Below are positions 17,601 to 24,393 of a stretch of 64,000 nucleotides of DNA, piece by piece. The notes beneath the pieces are model-generated. The model had not been told where the DNA came from and made no database searches. It worked only from the letters and a program-made list of their open reading frames with translations. Every line of letters begins with the position of its first letter. Position 1 is the stretch's first letter. Origin of the DNA: Brucella tritici. GTDB taxonomy: Bacteria > Pseudomonadota > Alphaproteobacteria > Rhizobiales > Rhizobiaceae. Both the position numbers and the translations under genes were made by a program. The stretch is taken from contig NZ_WBWA01000004.1 of assembly GCF_008932295.1 (NCBI RefSeq), forward strand, positions 124,001 to 188,000, read 5' to 3'.

Positions 17601-19356
17601 CATTGCAGCTCTCAATGCGGATGCCAAGGGTACTTCGGCCAGTAATCGGCTCAATGTCGATGCGCATGTAACCGGAGGCGGCGGCATTGATGTGCGCGCC
17701 AATGGCGGCGTGCCACTCGGCAAGGGAGACCTCGCCATCGACGTCAATCTCGCCAATCTTCCGCTGACGGCGCTGAACGGTGCGGTCAAGGGACAGGATC
17801 TTGCCGGTAATGTTACCGGGACAGCGCGTGTGACAGGGCCGCTCACCAATCCTGCGGCGACGTTCAATCTGCGCGGCACCGGTCTTGCGGCCAAGCCGCT
17901 GCGTGATAACGGGCTTGCGCCTCTGACCCTGCAAGCTGCCGGCAGCTACGCCGCCATGGCCATCGACTTTTCGTCGTTGACCGTCGATGGTCCACGCGGC
18001 CTCAATGTCACCGCCAATGGCAAGGTGCCGTTCTCGGGACAGGGGCTTGGCGTCAATGTCAATGGCAGCATTCCGCTGGCGCTCGCCAACCGCTTCCTGG
18101 CGGATCGCGGTGCGCAGGCAAACGGTACGCTGACGCTGACGGCCAGCGTTTCGGGCGGTTTCAACCGTCCGCAATTGCGCGGCATGTTCTCCACCAATGG
18201 CGCAACCTTTGTCGATCCGGACACCAATGTCCGCCTCAACAATATCAATGTCATGGGCAGCCTGGATGGCGAAACCGTCACGCTGCGCCAGGTCAATGCC
18301 GCGCTCAGCAGTGGCGGATCGGTTTCTGCCAGCGGTACGATCTCGACCAATGCCGAAGCGAATTTCCCGGCCAATATAGAGATCAAGCTCAATCGCGCCC
18401 GCTATGCCGACGGCAAGCTGGTCGTGGCAACCGTCGACGGCGGGATCACCATCAATGGACCGCTGATGCGCGATCCGCTGATTTCAGGCCGCATTGATGT
18501 CGATAGGGCAGAAATCTCGGTGCCTGAAAATCTCGGCGGCGGCGCGGCCTATGTTCCGGTTCGCCACAAGAACACGCCGAAGAATGTTCAGGTGACGCTT
18601 GATCGCGCCAAGGTCGAAACGCGCCGCAGCCGGGTGCCGACGCCGACAGCGCGTCCGACCGTGCCGCGCCTCGACGTTCTCATCAATGCGCCCAACCAGA
18701 TTTTCGTGCGCGGTCGTGGCCTTGATACGGAACTGGGCGGACGTCTTCGCCTGACCGGACCTGTGACCGACATCAAGCCGGTCGGCTCCTTCGACATGAT
18801 CCGCGGTCGCATCGGCATCCTCGGGCAGCGCATTACCTTCGACGAAGGCCATGTCACGCTGGTGGGTGATCTCAATCCGCAGCTCAACTTCGTTGCCCGT
18901 TCGGAAGGCAATGAAATCACCGCAATCGTGACGGTGACGGGCACGGTCGATAATCTCGACATCAAGTTCTCGTCGACACCGGAATTGCCGCAGGATGAAG
19001 TGCTGGCGCAGTTGATCTTCAAGCGCTCCATCGGCGAATTGTCGGCGTTCCAGATCGCGCAGCTTGCGGCTGCTGCGGCAGAACTTGCGGGCGGTTCCAA
19101 CAACTCGCTGATGAACAAGCTGCGCGCCGGGACAGGTCTCGACGATCTCGATGTCGTGACGGATGACAAGGGCCAGACGGCAGTTCGCGCCGGTCGCTAT
19201 ATCCGCGACAATATCTATCTGGGCGTGGAAGCGGGTTCAGGTGGCTCGACCAAGGGCACTGTCAATCTCGACATCACCCGTAACCTGAAAGCCAAGGGGT
19301 CGCTGGGTGCTGAAGGCGATTCCAGCGGCGGTATCTTCTACGAAAAAGATTATTGA
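14620..19356 (+). CDS. tamB: Translocation/assembly module protein TamB (AsmA-like, DUF490)
   Basis: This 1578-residue protein has one N-terminal membrane anchor (about residues 2-20) and a very long stretch of repetitive beta strands, the AsmA/VPS13-like groove that spans the periplasm and is thought to move lipids to the outer membrane. It ends in the conserved TamB domain. The last 300 residues include GRIGILGQRITFDEG and the SSTPELPQDEVLAQLIF segment. The C-terminus IFYEKDY resembles a beta signal that docks on TamA. The start is a TTG inside the TTGA overlap with the tamA stop, so the two are coupled. The rich NG/NA content is normal for the family. Confidence 0.95.
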   Translation: MTRFLAIIAFVAFAVTAVIFGWPEREAPVLAHAQENAQVNTGAQQPGSSEAQPEEEKSYFLSFVESQLSAPNRRISISGISGVLSSEATVGSITIADREGVWLRIENAKLNWSRTALLVGRLSIQSLAAERIDIIRKPLPDNSLPSPESSTFSLPDLPISINLDQLAIARLHFGPEIFGLESEVSANGSLSLADGSLDSNFDIKRLDGPGGNFALRAAYANSDQKVDLDLKVSEPANGIVANLLNIDGHPPVDLTLKGAGPLDELKVGLALDTNGSRTLTGEFALNRQGQAPDGGRVFSARFNGPIAVLVPPVFRDFFGADTVLSADGFLKDAGGFRLDDLALNSAALKLKASAETGNDRFLNKLRIDASIADESKGRVLLPVKGAETYIDNAKFQVAYGDRPTNDWTGTLAIAGLKNATISAQSIALDMGGVAENLDDAANRHITFKVNGGMDGISAERAEIAEALGSKIALAIDGAWRAGSPVELAQANIAGNGLSLDLKGNIDDFAFNGDIAAKIASLAPFGALAERDLAGSIDVNAKGIVRPVSGAFQLDLNGTAQNMRTGTEAVDRILDGAVNLSGALGRSAEGFSARGFRIGNELSEITANGSFASDKASFDFGVMLSDLKLLSDQASGRMTVKGSARGDDKLIALALRADAPEGTLAGRKLSEGGLDFNAMLDGNAKTGAALSGKLAGSAFLNGQRVDLGTLIDIVNDEKRLTDLVFNAGGAHLSGNVTQTAKGLLTGALKLDAPDISTAAALALAEATGAANADITLDANDGRQNASITANAKDIKVNGNHITSADIALTAKDLFGVPVVDGNAAARDIMVGTFGIDSFDAKANATGSKTDFTANTKLKIGTVASAAGSLEPKDGGFELGLASANVKQGTLSANLAAPATISMKGEEISFGDIIINTGADASAGQVKVNGVVDGRLDLSVALSNLPLALANTFKPELGLGGTINGTARITGTKEAPDVAFDMAARGVTAAELKKQGIAALNADAKGTSASNRLNVDAHVTGGGGIDVRANGGVPLGKGDLAIDVNLANLPLTALNGAVKGQDLAGNVTGTARVTGPLTNPAATFNLRGTGLAAKPLRDNGLAPLTLQAAGSYAAMAIDFSSLTVDGPRGLNVTANGKVPFSGQGLGVNVNGSIPLALANRFLADRGAQANGTLTLTASVSGGFNRPQLRGMFSTNGATFVDPDTNVRLNNINVMGSLDGETVTLRQVNAALSSGGSVSASGTISTNAEANFPANIEIKLNRARYADGKLVVATVDGGITINGPLMRDPLISGRIDVDRAEISVPENLGGGAAYVPVRHKNTPKNVQVTLDRAKVETRRSRVPTPTARPTVPRLDVLINAPNQIFVRGRGLDTELGGRLRLTGPVTDIKPVGSFDMIRGRIGILGQRITFDEGHVTLVGDLNPQLNFVARSEGNEITAIVTVTGTVDNLDIKFSSTPELPQDEVLAQLIFKRSIGELSAFQIAQLAAAAAELAGGSNNSLMNKLRAGTGLDDLDVVTDDKGQTAVRAGRYIRDNIYLGVEAGSGGSTKGTVNLDITRNLKAKGSLGAEGDSSGGIFYEKDY

Positions 19357-19680
19357 TCGCCGCCAATTATTGAAGGCAATCCTGGCCGGGTTTCATGACC
19401 CGGCCTTTTGCTATCTAAATACAATCCAGAATGGTGACCTTGGGCAAAAGCCACATTTTAGCCATCAAATAGCCATGACATACATATGCTTGCCGCATTT
19501 GCCTTGGATTTTAAATCGATTAAATTTTCAAAATCACTGCAATTTATGCTTTCAAACGGAATTTTCAGACACGTTTGCGCGAGTTGTTTAACCGTTCTTC
19601 AACCATAAGAACGCAAATTGCTGTTGAGTATGGCGGTCGCTTGACGGCTGTGTTTCAACCCTTGTGTCCGGGTAATTTGT
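19357..19680. other. Intergenic stretch between tamB and the L,D-transpeptidase gene
   Basis: It starts with the tamB terminator. The remaining ~270 bases are AT-rich with no supported gene and should contain the promoter of the next gene. Confidence 0.6.
19384..19409 (+). terminator. Rho-independent terminator after tamB
   Basis: GGCCGGGT pairs with ACCCGGCC around TTCATG and is followed by TTTT. Confidence 0.88.
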
Positions 19681-20406
19681 ATGACCAAGTTCATTGACGA
19701 TCTGAGCCGCCGCCGCTTCCTTTTCGGCACCGGAGCCGTCCTCCTCACCGGTGCTGCCGGTTGTAACCAAACGATGGATATGTCGGCCTTCCAGATGAAT
19801 GTCGATCCGATGTCCACCGGCGGGATTACGCCGATGCGTCCGCAGATCAGCGTCGACCGCGATATCACGACACCGGATGTCATGTACGCAGCCGTGCAGG
19901 AAGGGCCGTATGCATTACCGGCTATTCCCTACGAGAAAGTGCCAAAGCAGTTCCGCCGCCAGATCGTGCCGGACCCGACAGGGCAGGCGCCGGGAACGAT
20001 TGTCGTCAGCCTCAAGGATCATCTTCTCTACTACGTTCTGCCGGGCGGAGAAGCGCTGCGTTACGGTATCGGTATCGGCAAGGCCGGATTCGAGTGGTCG
20101 GGCACGGCCAATGTCCAGTACAAGAAACAATGGCCGGTCTGGACGCCGCCGCCGGAAATGATCCAGCGCAAGCCGGAACTGGCGAAATATCGCAACGGTC
20201 AGGAGCCCGGCCCGCAAAACCCGCTGGGTGCGCGCGCGCTCTATATTTTCCAGAACGGGCGGGACACCGGCTATCGCATCCACGGCTCGCCGGAATGGTG
20301 GTCGATCGGCCAGTCCATGTCATCCGGTTGTATCCGCCTGATGAACCAGGATATCATCGATCTCTATAACCGCGTACAGGGGAAGGCCCCGATCATCGTC
20401 GGATAA
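19681..20406 (+). CDS. L,D-transpeptidase (YkuD domain), exported
   Basis: This 241-residue protein crosslinks peptidoglycan or anchors proteins to it through a catalytic cysteine. The YkuD active site is clear: HGSPEWWSIG with His201 and SSGCIRL with Cys217, about 16 residues apart. The N-terminus DDLSRRRFLFGTGAVLLTGAAGCN combines a twin-arginine motif with a lipobox-like AAGC, so it may be a Tat-exported lipoprotein. The gene is monocistronic and has its own terminator. Confidence 0.93.
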   Translation: MTKFIDDLSRRRFLFGTGAVLLTGAAGCNQTMDMSAFQMNVDPMSTGGITPMRPQISVDRDITTPDVMYAAVQEGPYALPAIPYEKVPKQFRRQIVPDPTGQAPGTIVVSLKDHLLYYVLPGGEALRYGIGIGKAGFEWSGTANVQYKKQWPVWTPPPEMIQRKPELAKYRNGQEPGPQNPLGARALYIFQNGRDTGYRIHGSPEWWSIGQSMSSGCIRLMNQDIIDLYNRVQGKAPIIVG

Positions 20407-20423
20407 ATAATTGATTTCTCACA

Positions 20424-20455
20424 AAAAGGCCGCGCCAGATCTGGCGCGGCCTTTT
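20424..20455. terminator. Bidirectional terminator
   Basis: AAAAGGCCGCGCCAG and CTGGCGCGGCCTTTT form a perfect long palindrome, with A and T tracts on each side. It separates two convergent genes. Confidence 0.9.
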
Positions 20456-20475
20456 CTATTTCAGTCTCAGCACGA

Positions 20476-20691
20476 TTATTCGTAGCGCGCTGACTTCGGC
20501 ATAGCTTCGCCGAGATTGATGAACTGGCGCAGTTCGGCGCGCAGATTTTCTGCCGAAGCCATATGGATCTGGCTCTGCGGCGCAACATCGTTCTGCACGA
20601 TCTGAGTGGATACGCCCGGCATGACAAACGCTCCTGCGGTCAGGACGAGGGCGGCGGCAATGCCGAGGCGTCGTTCGGTTCTGGCCTGCAT
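20476..20691 (-). CDS. Small secreted hypothetical protein (71 aa)
   Basis: It has a typical signal peptide (basic MQARTERR, hydrophobic core LGIAAALVLTAGAFVM, then small residues), followed by about 45 soluble residues. No domain is recognised. The start has AGGAGAT about 6 bases upstream. It shares the bidirectional terminator with the L,D-transpeptidase gene. A periplasmic location is likely and the function is unknown. Confidence 0.75.
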   Translation of the reverse strand: MQARTERRLGIAAALVLTAGAFVMPGVSTQIVQNDVAPQSQIHMASAENLRAELRQFINLGEAMPKSARYE

Positions 20692-20803
20692 TTCTATCTC
20701 CTTGCGCCGGGTAACGGCGGCTTAAAATCTGGAATCACGTTCATTCGCAAAACGCTGGGACTTTTTCCGATCAAGGATCGATCTGGGTCCGATCTTGGAC
20801 CGA

Positions 20804-21313
20804 TCAGTGAAAAGTCGCGCGCGGCGTAAAATTCAAAGCGCTGTCGATGGCATGGATCGGTATTGGCAACAAAGTCTGGCCGAAATCAGCCAGCGTGTCG
20901 GCAAAATTGCGTGCAGCCCCTGCCACATCGTCGCAGCGGCGATGACAGGCAATCGCTTCAAGGCAGGTATTGAGCAGCAGCGCGTCCTGATTCTGGATGC
21001 CGGAAATCAGCCCCAGCGTCAGGCATTCCTCACGGCAGACATGGTGGGAGTCGAACGGGAAAGCGCGCAACTGGCAACTGGCGCAATGGCGCAGCACGCG
21101 GATGAAATGCGACAGCTCGCTCACCGCGCGTTTTGCTTCCGAAGGCCCAAGCACTTCCGAATAGAGGCCCCAGGTCATTTCCCACGGGATGATCGAGCCT
21201 GTCTCGAAACCCGCAGTCCAGCGGCGATAACCTTCCAGTACCAGCTTTTCCGGCAGGCGATCGAAATAGCCTGCAGTGTTGGCGCCGTTCAGTTGGGATA
21301 TGCGCATATTCAT
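20804..21313 (-). CDS. Cysteine/histidine-rich hypothetical protein (169 aa)
   Basis: The central part contains clustered ligands: RHCASCQLRAF, then DSHHVCREEC, then TCLEAIACHRRCDD, eight Cys in about 60 residues with His between them. This pattern suggests a metal site or disulfide knot. I do not recognise a family and there is no signal peptide. The ATG at 21313 is chosen because GGGAGGCGG lies directly before it; the frame is open further up to 21472 but those residues look non-coding. The upstream region is AT-rich. An Fe-S or zinc role is only a guess. Confidence 0.7.
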   Translation of the reverse strand: MNMRISQLNGANTAGYFDRLPEKLVLEGYRRWTAGFETGSIIPWEMTWGLYSEVLGPSEAKRAVSELSHFIRVLRHCASCQLRAFPFDSHHVCREECLTLGLISGIQNQDALLLNTCLEAIACHRRCDDVAGAARNFADTLADFGQTLLPIPIHAIDSALNFTPRATFH

Positions 21314-21898
21314 GTCCGCCTCCCGAAGAAGCTGCGGAGTGAAGACATGCATGCGGGGTGTGAACCCTGCATTCTTGCCGAGGGACGTTCGGTTTCCCCC
21401 CGCACATTGCAATATCCGGTCGGCAAGAGACTGAGCTGCCAGGGCAGGCCGTCGACATTTGCGGACCGGCATTCGCCGAGACCAATCATAGGGTCCTCCA
21501 ATCGAAAGGGTTCAAGGCCCAGACATCAAAGGTTGTGAATTTGCACCATGCATAAAAGCCTGAAAATTCATCTGGAGTCAATTACTCAAGTTTAAAATCT
21601 TATTAGATTTCAATTGTTTGGAATTATTCTAGACTTTAATACTCATGTTTACAGTATTCAAAGAAGAACGCAACCGCTGTGGAGGAGCAGCGGTTGCGGC
21701 AAACGGGCGCATAATGCGCGAAGGAGAGAGGACGCGGATCATTCGCCCCTTTGCTGAAGGGACAGGTTCTTGCGAGTGAACTTTTATGCGTCTCCTGAAA
21801 TCGCGCAGATAGTGCGCGATTTACCGGAAATGCTTTGGCTCGCTCTAAAACAAAAAGCTGGAACGCGCCGATCTGGTTCAGTCAGATCGCAATGCGCT
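21314..21898. other. Intergenic region between the Cys-rich gene and the copper gene pair
   Basis: I see no supported gene. The stretch at 21540-21680 is strongly AT-rich and may hold the promoter of the Cys-rich gene. A dispersed repeat tail fills 21841-21901 and abuts the stop of the leftward gene at 21899. Confidence 0.5.
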
Positions 21899-21901
21899 CT
21901 A
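21841..21901. repeat. Dispersed rhizobial-type repeat, tail part
   Basis: CGCTCTAAAACAAAAAGC, then TGGAACGCGCCGATCTGG, TTCAGTCAGATCGC and AATGCGCTCTA. The inner GATCTG...CAGATC hairpin and the outer CGCTCTA/TGCGCTCT are shared with the tail at 12380-12424. Confidence 0.6.
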
Positions 21902-22924
21902 ATGACCCGAATGGTCTCCATCTTTCTGGCCGCTTTTCGCGGTGACGGGGAAATCGATCGTCACCTTACCGGCCTTTTCGAATTCCAGCGTGACTGGCAC
22001 GGTCTCGCCTTCCTTGTATGGCTTTTCCGGCTGGATGAACATGAGGTGATAACCGCCGGACTTCAGCTCGACCTTCTCGCCTGCCGGAATATCCAGACCG
22101 CCTTCAAGCTGACGCATCTTCATCACGTCGTTCTGCATCGACATTTCGTGGATTTCGACGCGCTTGACGCCGCCGGTGGTGACGGAAACCAGCTTGTCGG
22201 CATCCTTGCCGTCATTGGCGATGGTCAGGAAACCGCCTGCAACCTTGGCACCGGGAACCATGGCGCGCACCGAAGGCGCCGTGATTTCCAGTTCGCCAAG
22301 CTTCGTCGGCATTGCTGCCTGCATCGAGGCCCCATCCATCTTGTCCATCTGGCCCATCTTGTCGTGTCCACCGTGCCCGCCGTGACCATCGTCAGCGCCC
22401 GCGGCCTTCACCAGCAGTTGCGGCGCAGGATGCGCAAGATCGTGCGGGTTCTGGCCTTCTTTGGGCACTTCCGTCCAGGCAACCGAAGCGTCGCTTCCGC
22501 AGACCTGCGTCACGGGAAAGGAGAGGGTGGCATCCTTGTCGAACTTGGCGAGCTGGCCGACGACGGTGAACTCGTCGTAGAAATCACCGGGCAGGTTGCC
22601 GTCAGTGAAGCGGACTTCGCGGACGCCGGAAGTCACATCCTTGCCGTGCACCTTGTAGCTCTGGGCATAGTCGCCCTTGACGGTCTCGATCTTCCAGCCC
22701 GCCTTGACCTGCGGCTGAGCCGAAATGAAACCTTCGGGAAGCTCGATCTTCACTTCAGTCGTGGCTTTGCCGTCGCAGCCATGGGGTACGCGGAAGGTTG
22801 CCTTGTAGAAGCTGCCTGCCTTGGCTTCGCTCTGGTCGAGGGAGGAGTGGGCCTGGGCCAGGCCAGCAGAGGCGCACAGTGCGGCAATCGAGATGGCGGA
22901 GGCGAAAAGACGATAGTTCTTCAT
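21899..22924 (-). CDS. DUF1775 (YcnI-like) and PCuAC copper chaperone fusion protein
   Basis: This 341-residue exported protein has two domains. After a signal peptide ending AQA, the mature chain begins with His (HSSLDQSEAKAG), the N-terminal histidine used by YcnI-type DUF1775 domains (about 25-175) to bind copper. A His-rich linker, DGHGGHGGHDKMGQMDKM, follows at about 180-200. The C-terminal PCuAC domain has the HxM...M...HxM set: EIHEMSM, then MKM, then YHLMF. It would carry Cu(I) in the periplasm, probably for cytochrome oxidase assembly. The next gene downstream in transcription is unrelated; upstream is a DUF2946-like gene on the same strand. Confidence 0.92.
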   Translation of the reverse strand: MKNYRLFASAISIAALCASAGLAQAHSSLDQSEAKAGSFYKATFRVPHGCDGKATTEVKIELPEGFISAQPQVKAGWKIETVKGDYAQSYKVHGKDVTSGVREVRFTDGNLPGDFYDEFTVVGQLAKFDKDATLSFPVTQVCGSDASVAWTEVPKEGQNPHDLAHPAPQLLVKAAGADDGHGGHGGHDKMGQMDKMDGASMQAAMPTKLGELEITAPSVRAMVPGAKVAGGFLTIANDGKDADKLVSVTTGGVKRVEIHEMSMQNDVMKMRQLEGGLDIPAGEKVELKSGGYHLMFIQPEKPYKEGETVPVTLEFEKAGKVTIDFPVTAKSGQKDGDHSGH

Positions 22925-23043
22925 TGTGTCAAACCTGAATAATCATTGGAAGGCACGCCGACGCCAAGTTCGGGGGAACAGGGTTCAGGCGCGTTTCATT
23001 CCCGAATGCGATCCGGGGAGCGCATTCGCTCAAACGATATTAT

Positions 23044-23442
23044 TCAGGCGAGAGGTGGCGCTTGCGGCGGTGCCGATGGCGGGTAGGTGCTATGCTGCAG
23101 GATCGGTTGCGGCGGCACGATGCCGTCTGCCATGGCGATATGCGGGGCAGCGCCGGTTGAACCCGCAGGCGCAGGGCACAGGAAGGCTGATGAAATCCGG
23201 CAGGCTTCGCAACTATTGTTGCTCAGATGCTTGTCGTGACCCTGATGGTTGGGATCGGAACCATGATCGCCGATACAGAGCACCGGATAGGTGCCGTCGG
23301 GCAACTGGTATTGGGCAAGCAGATAGCTGTCGGGTGCATTGAGGTCGATGGGCTTGTGCGCAAAGGCGACGAACATCAGGGCAAATACGCTAAGGACGCG
23401 TATCGCCAGAGATATCCGATATTGGCCGATGCTTGTCTTCAA
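23044..23442 (-). CDS. DUF2946-like small exported/membrane protein
   Basis: This 132-residue protein has an N-terminal hydrophobic segment (about 10-28) followed by VLCIGDH, HQGHDKHL and SCEACRISSAFLCP. The spaced Cys, His and CEAC pattern matches DUF2946 proteins that sit beside copper genes. It lies 119 bases upstream of the DUF1775-PCuAC gene in the same direction, so a joint copper-handling operon is likely. The C-terminus is proline-rich. Confidence 0.72.
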   Translation of the reverse strand: MKTSIGQYRISLAIRVLSVFALMFVAFAHKPIDLNAPDSYLLAQYQLPDGTYPVLCIGDHGSDPNHQGHDKHLSNNSCEACRISSAFLCPAPAGSTGAAPHIAMADGIVPPQPILQHSTYPPSAPPQAPPLA

Positions 23443-23519
23443 CTCAAAGCTTCTCCGTTCAAGCCGAATTTACCTAGCCCATGTGCGCCGTCTTTGCCAC
23501 AGGACAAATAGTCCACTGG

Positions 23520-23627
23520 GTAAGGCAGTAGGGCAATAGGGCAGTAAGGCATTATGTTAAGGGAATAGGGGAGTAAGGGAATAGGGGAATAGGGGAATAG
23601 GGGAATAGGGGAATAGGGGAATAGGGT
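23520..23627. repeat. G-rich arm of tandem-repeat hairpin element, locus 1
   Basis: It holds 8-bp units: degenerate ones first (GGCAGTAG, GGCAATAG, GGCAGTAAGGCATTATGTTA), then eight units from 23561 to 23624, seven GGGAATAG and one GGGAGTAA. Runs of GGGG separated by AATA form a G-quadruplex motif on the plus strand. The complementary-type C-rich array faces it at 23691. Confidence 0.9.
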
Positions 23628-23690
23628 GCGGACAGGTGGTGGACAAGGCAAGTAAAATATTTGCCTTGATTGAAAATGGGTGCTCGTCTT

Positions 23691-23799
23691 CCCTTACTCC
23701 CTTACTCCCTTACTCCCTTACTCCCTTACTCCCTTACTCCCTTACTCCCTTACTCCCTTACTCCCTTACTCCCTTACTCCCTTACTCCCTTACTGCCCT
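23691..23799. repeat. C-rich arm (CCCTTACT x13) of element, locus 1
   Basis: Thirteen perfect 8-bp copies of CCCTTACT run from 23691 to 23794 and end in GCCCTA, which contains the stop codon of the glyoxalase gene. On the minus strand it reads GGGAGTAA, so it can pair imperfectly with the arm at 23561. The spacer between the arms is about 65 bases. Copy number is likely to vary between strains. Confidence 0.93.
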
Positions 23800-24193
23800 A
23801 CACATACCGTCCACCACGCTGCAAAACCTCGATCTTGTAGCCGTCCGGGTCTTCCACGAAGAAGAAGCGGGCAAGCTGCACGCCGTTATTCTTGAAATCG
23901 ACCAGCTTTCCGACCTTGAAGCCAAGTTCGGTGAAGCGGGCATGTTCGGCATCGACGTCATCGACCGCCACGGCGAGGTGGCCATAGCCATCGCCCAGAT
24001 TGTAAGGCTCCGTGCGGCCTTTGTTGACGGTCAGCTCGACTTCGAAATCGGCTTCCGCATTGCGCAGATAGATCAGCGTGAAGGTTTCAAAATCGATGCG
24101 CTCGGCAATATCGAGGCCGAAAGCCCGATTGTAGAAGGAAACGGATTTTTCCTCGTCAAGAACGCGGATCATCGAATGAATGGCTTTGGCCAT
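23798..24193 (-). CDS. Lactoylglutathione lyase / VOC (glyoxalase I) family protein
   Basis: This 131-residue protein of the vicinal oxygen chelate fold has the usual four metal-ligand positions: His in AIHSMIRVLD, Glu in FEVELTVN, His in GHLAVAVDD and Glu in YKIEVLQ. Together with the FYNRAFGLD segment this supports glyoxalase I, which detoxifies methylglyoxal with glutathione. ATG 24193 is preceded by GGAGCAAGCC. A TTG four codons upstream is less likely. The TAG stop lies in the last unit of the tandem array, so the gene's 3' end is fused to the repeat element. Confidence 0.9.
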   Translation of the reverse strand: MAKAIHSMIRVLDEEKSVSFYNRAFGLDIAERIDFETFTLIYLRNAEADFEVELTVNKGRTEPYNLGDGYGHLAVAVDDVDAEHARFTELGFKVGKLVDFKNNGVQLARFFFVEDPDGYKIEVLQRGGRYV

Positions 24194-24289
24194 GGCTTGC
24201 TCCAATGTCTGGAATAAATAGCTGGGCGCTATTGGCGTTTGGTTGGAAAGCTGATTATGTCAGGATTGGATATGAGGCAACAATGAAGG

Positions 24290-24383
24290 AGTAGAGCGGT
24301 AAGGCGAGAGAGCGATAAGGCCGTTGGGCAGGATGTTTTGCTCGATATGGATTTCCTTATCTCACCGTTTCCTTACCCTCTTG
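24290..24383. repeat. Decayed candidate copy of the 8-bp hairpin element
   Basis: It shows 8-base periodicity with units GCGGTAAG, GCGAGAGA, GCGATAAG, GCCGTTGG, GCAGGATG, then TTTTG and, on the far side, CCTTATCT, CACCGTTT, CCTTACCC. The layout equals locus 2, including ATGTTTTG after the G-rich arm, but the units have diverged. It lies between the glyoxalase start and the mrp start. Confidence 0.45.
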
Positions 24384-24393
24384 GTGCTGTGAA

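Noticed and set aside
23520-23800. CRISPR array
   Set aside because: Repeats are 8 bp, directly adjacent and without unique spacers; no cas genes are nearby.
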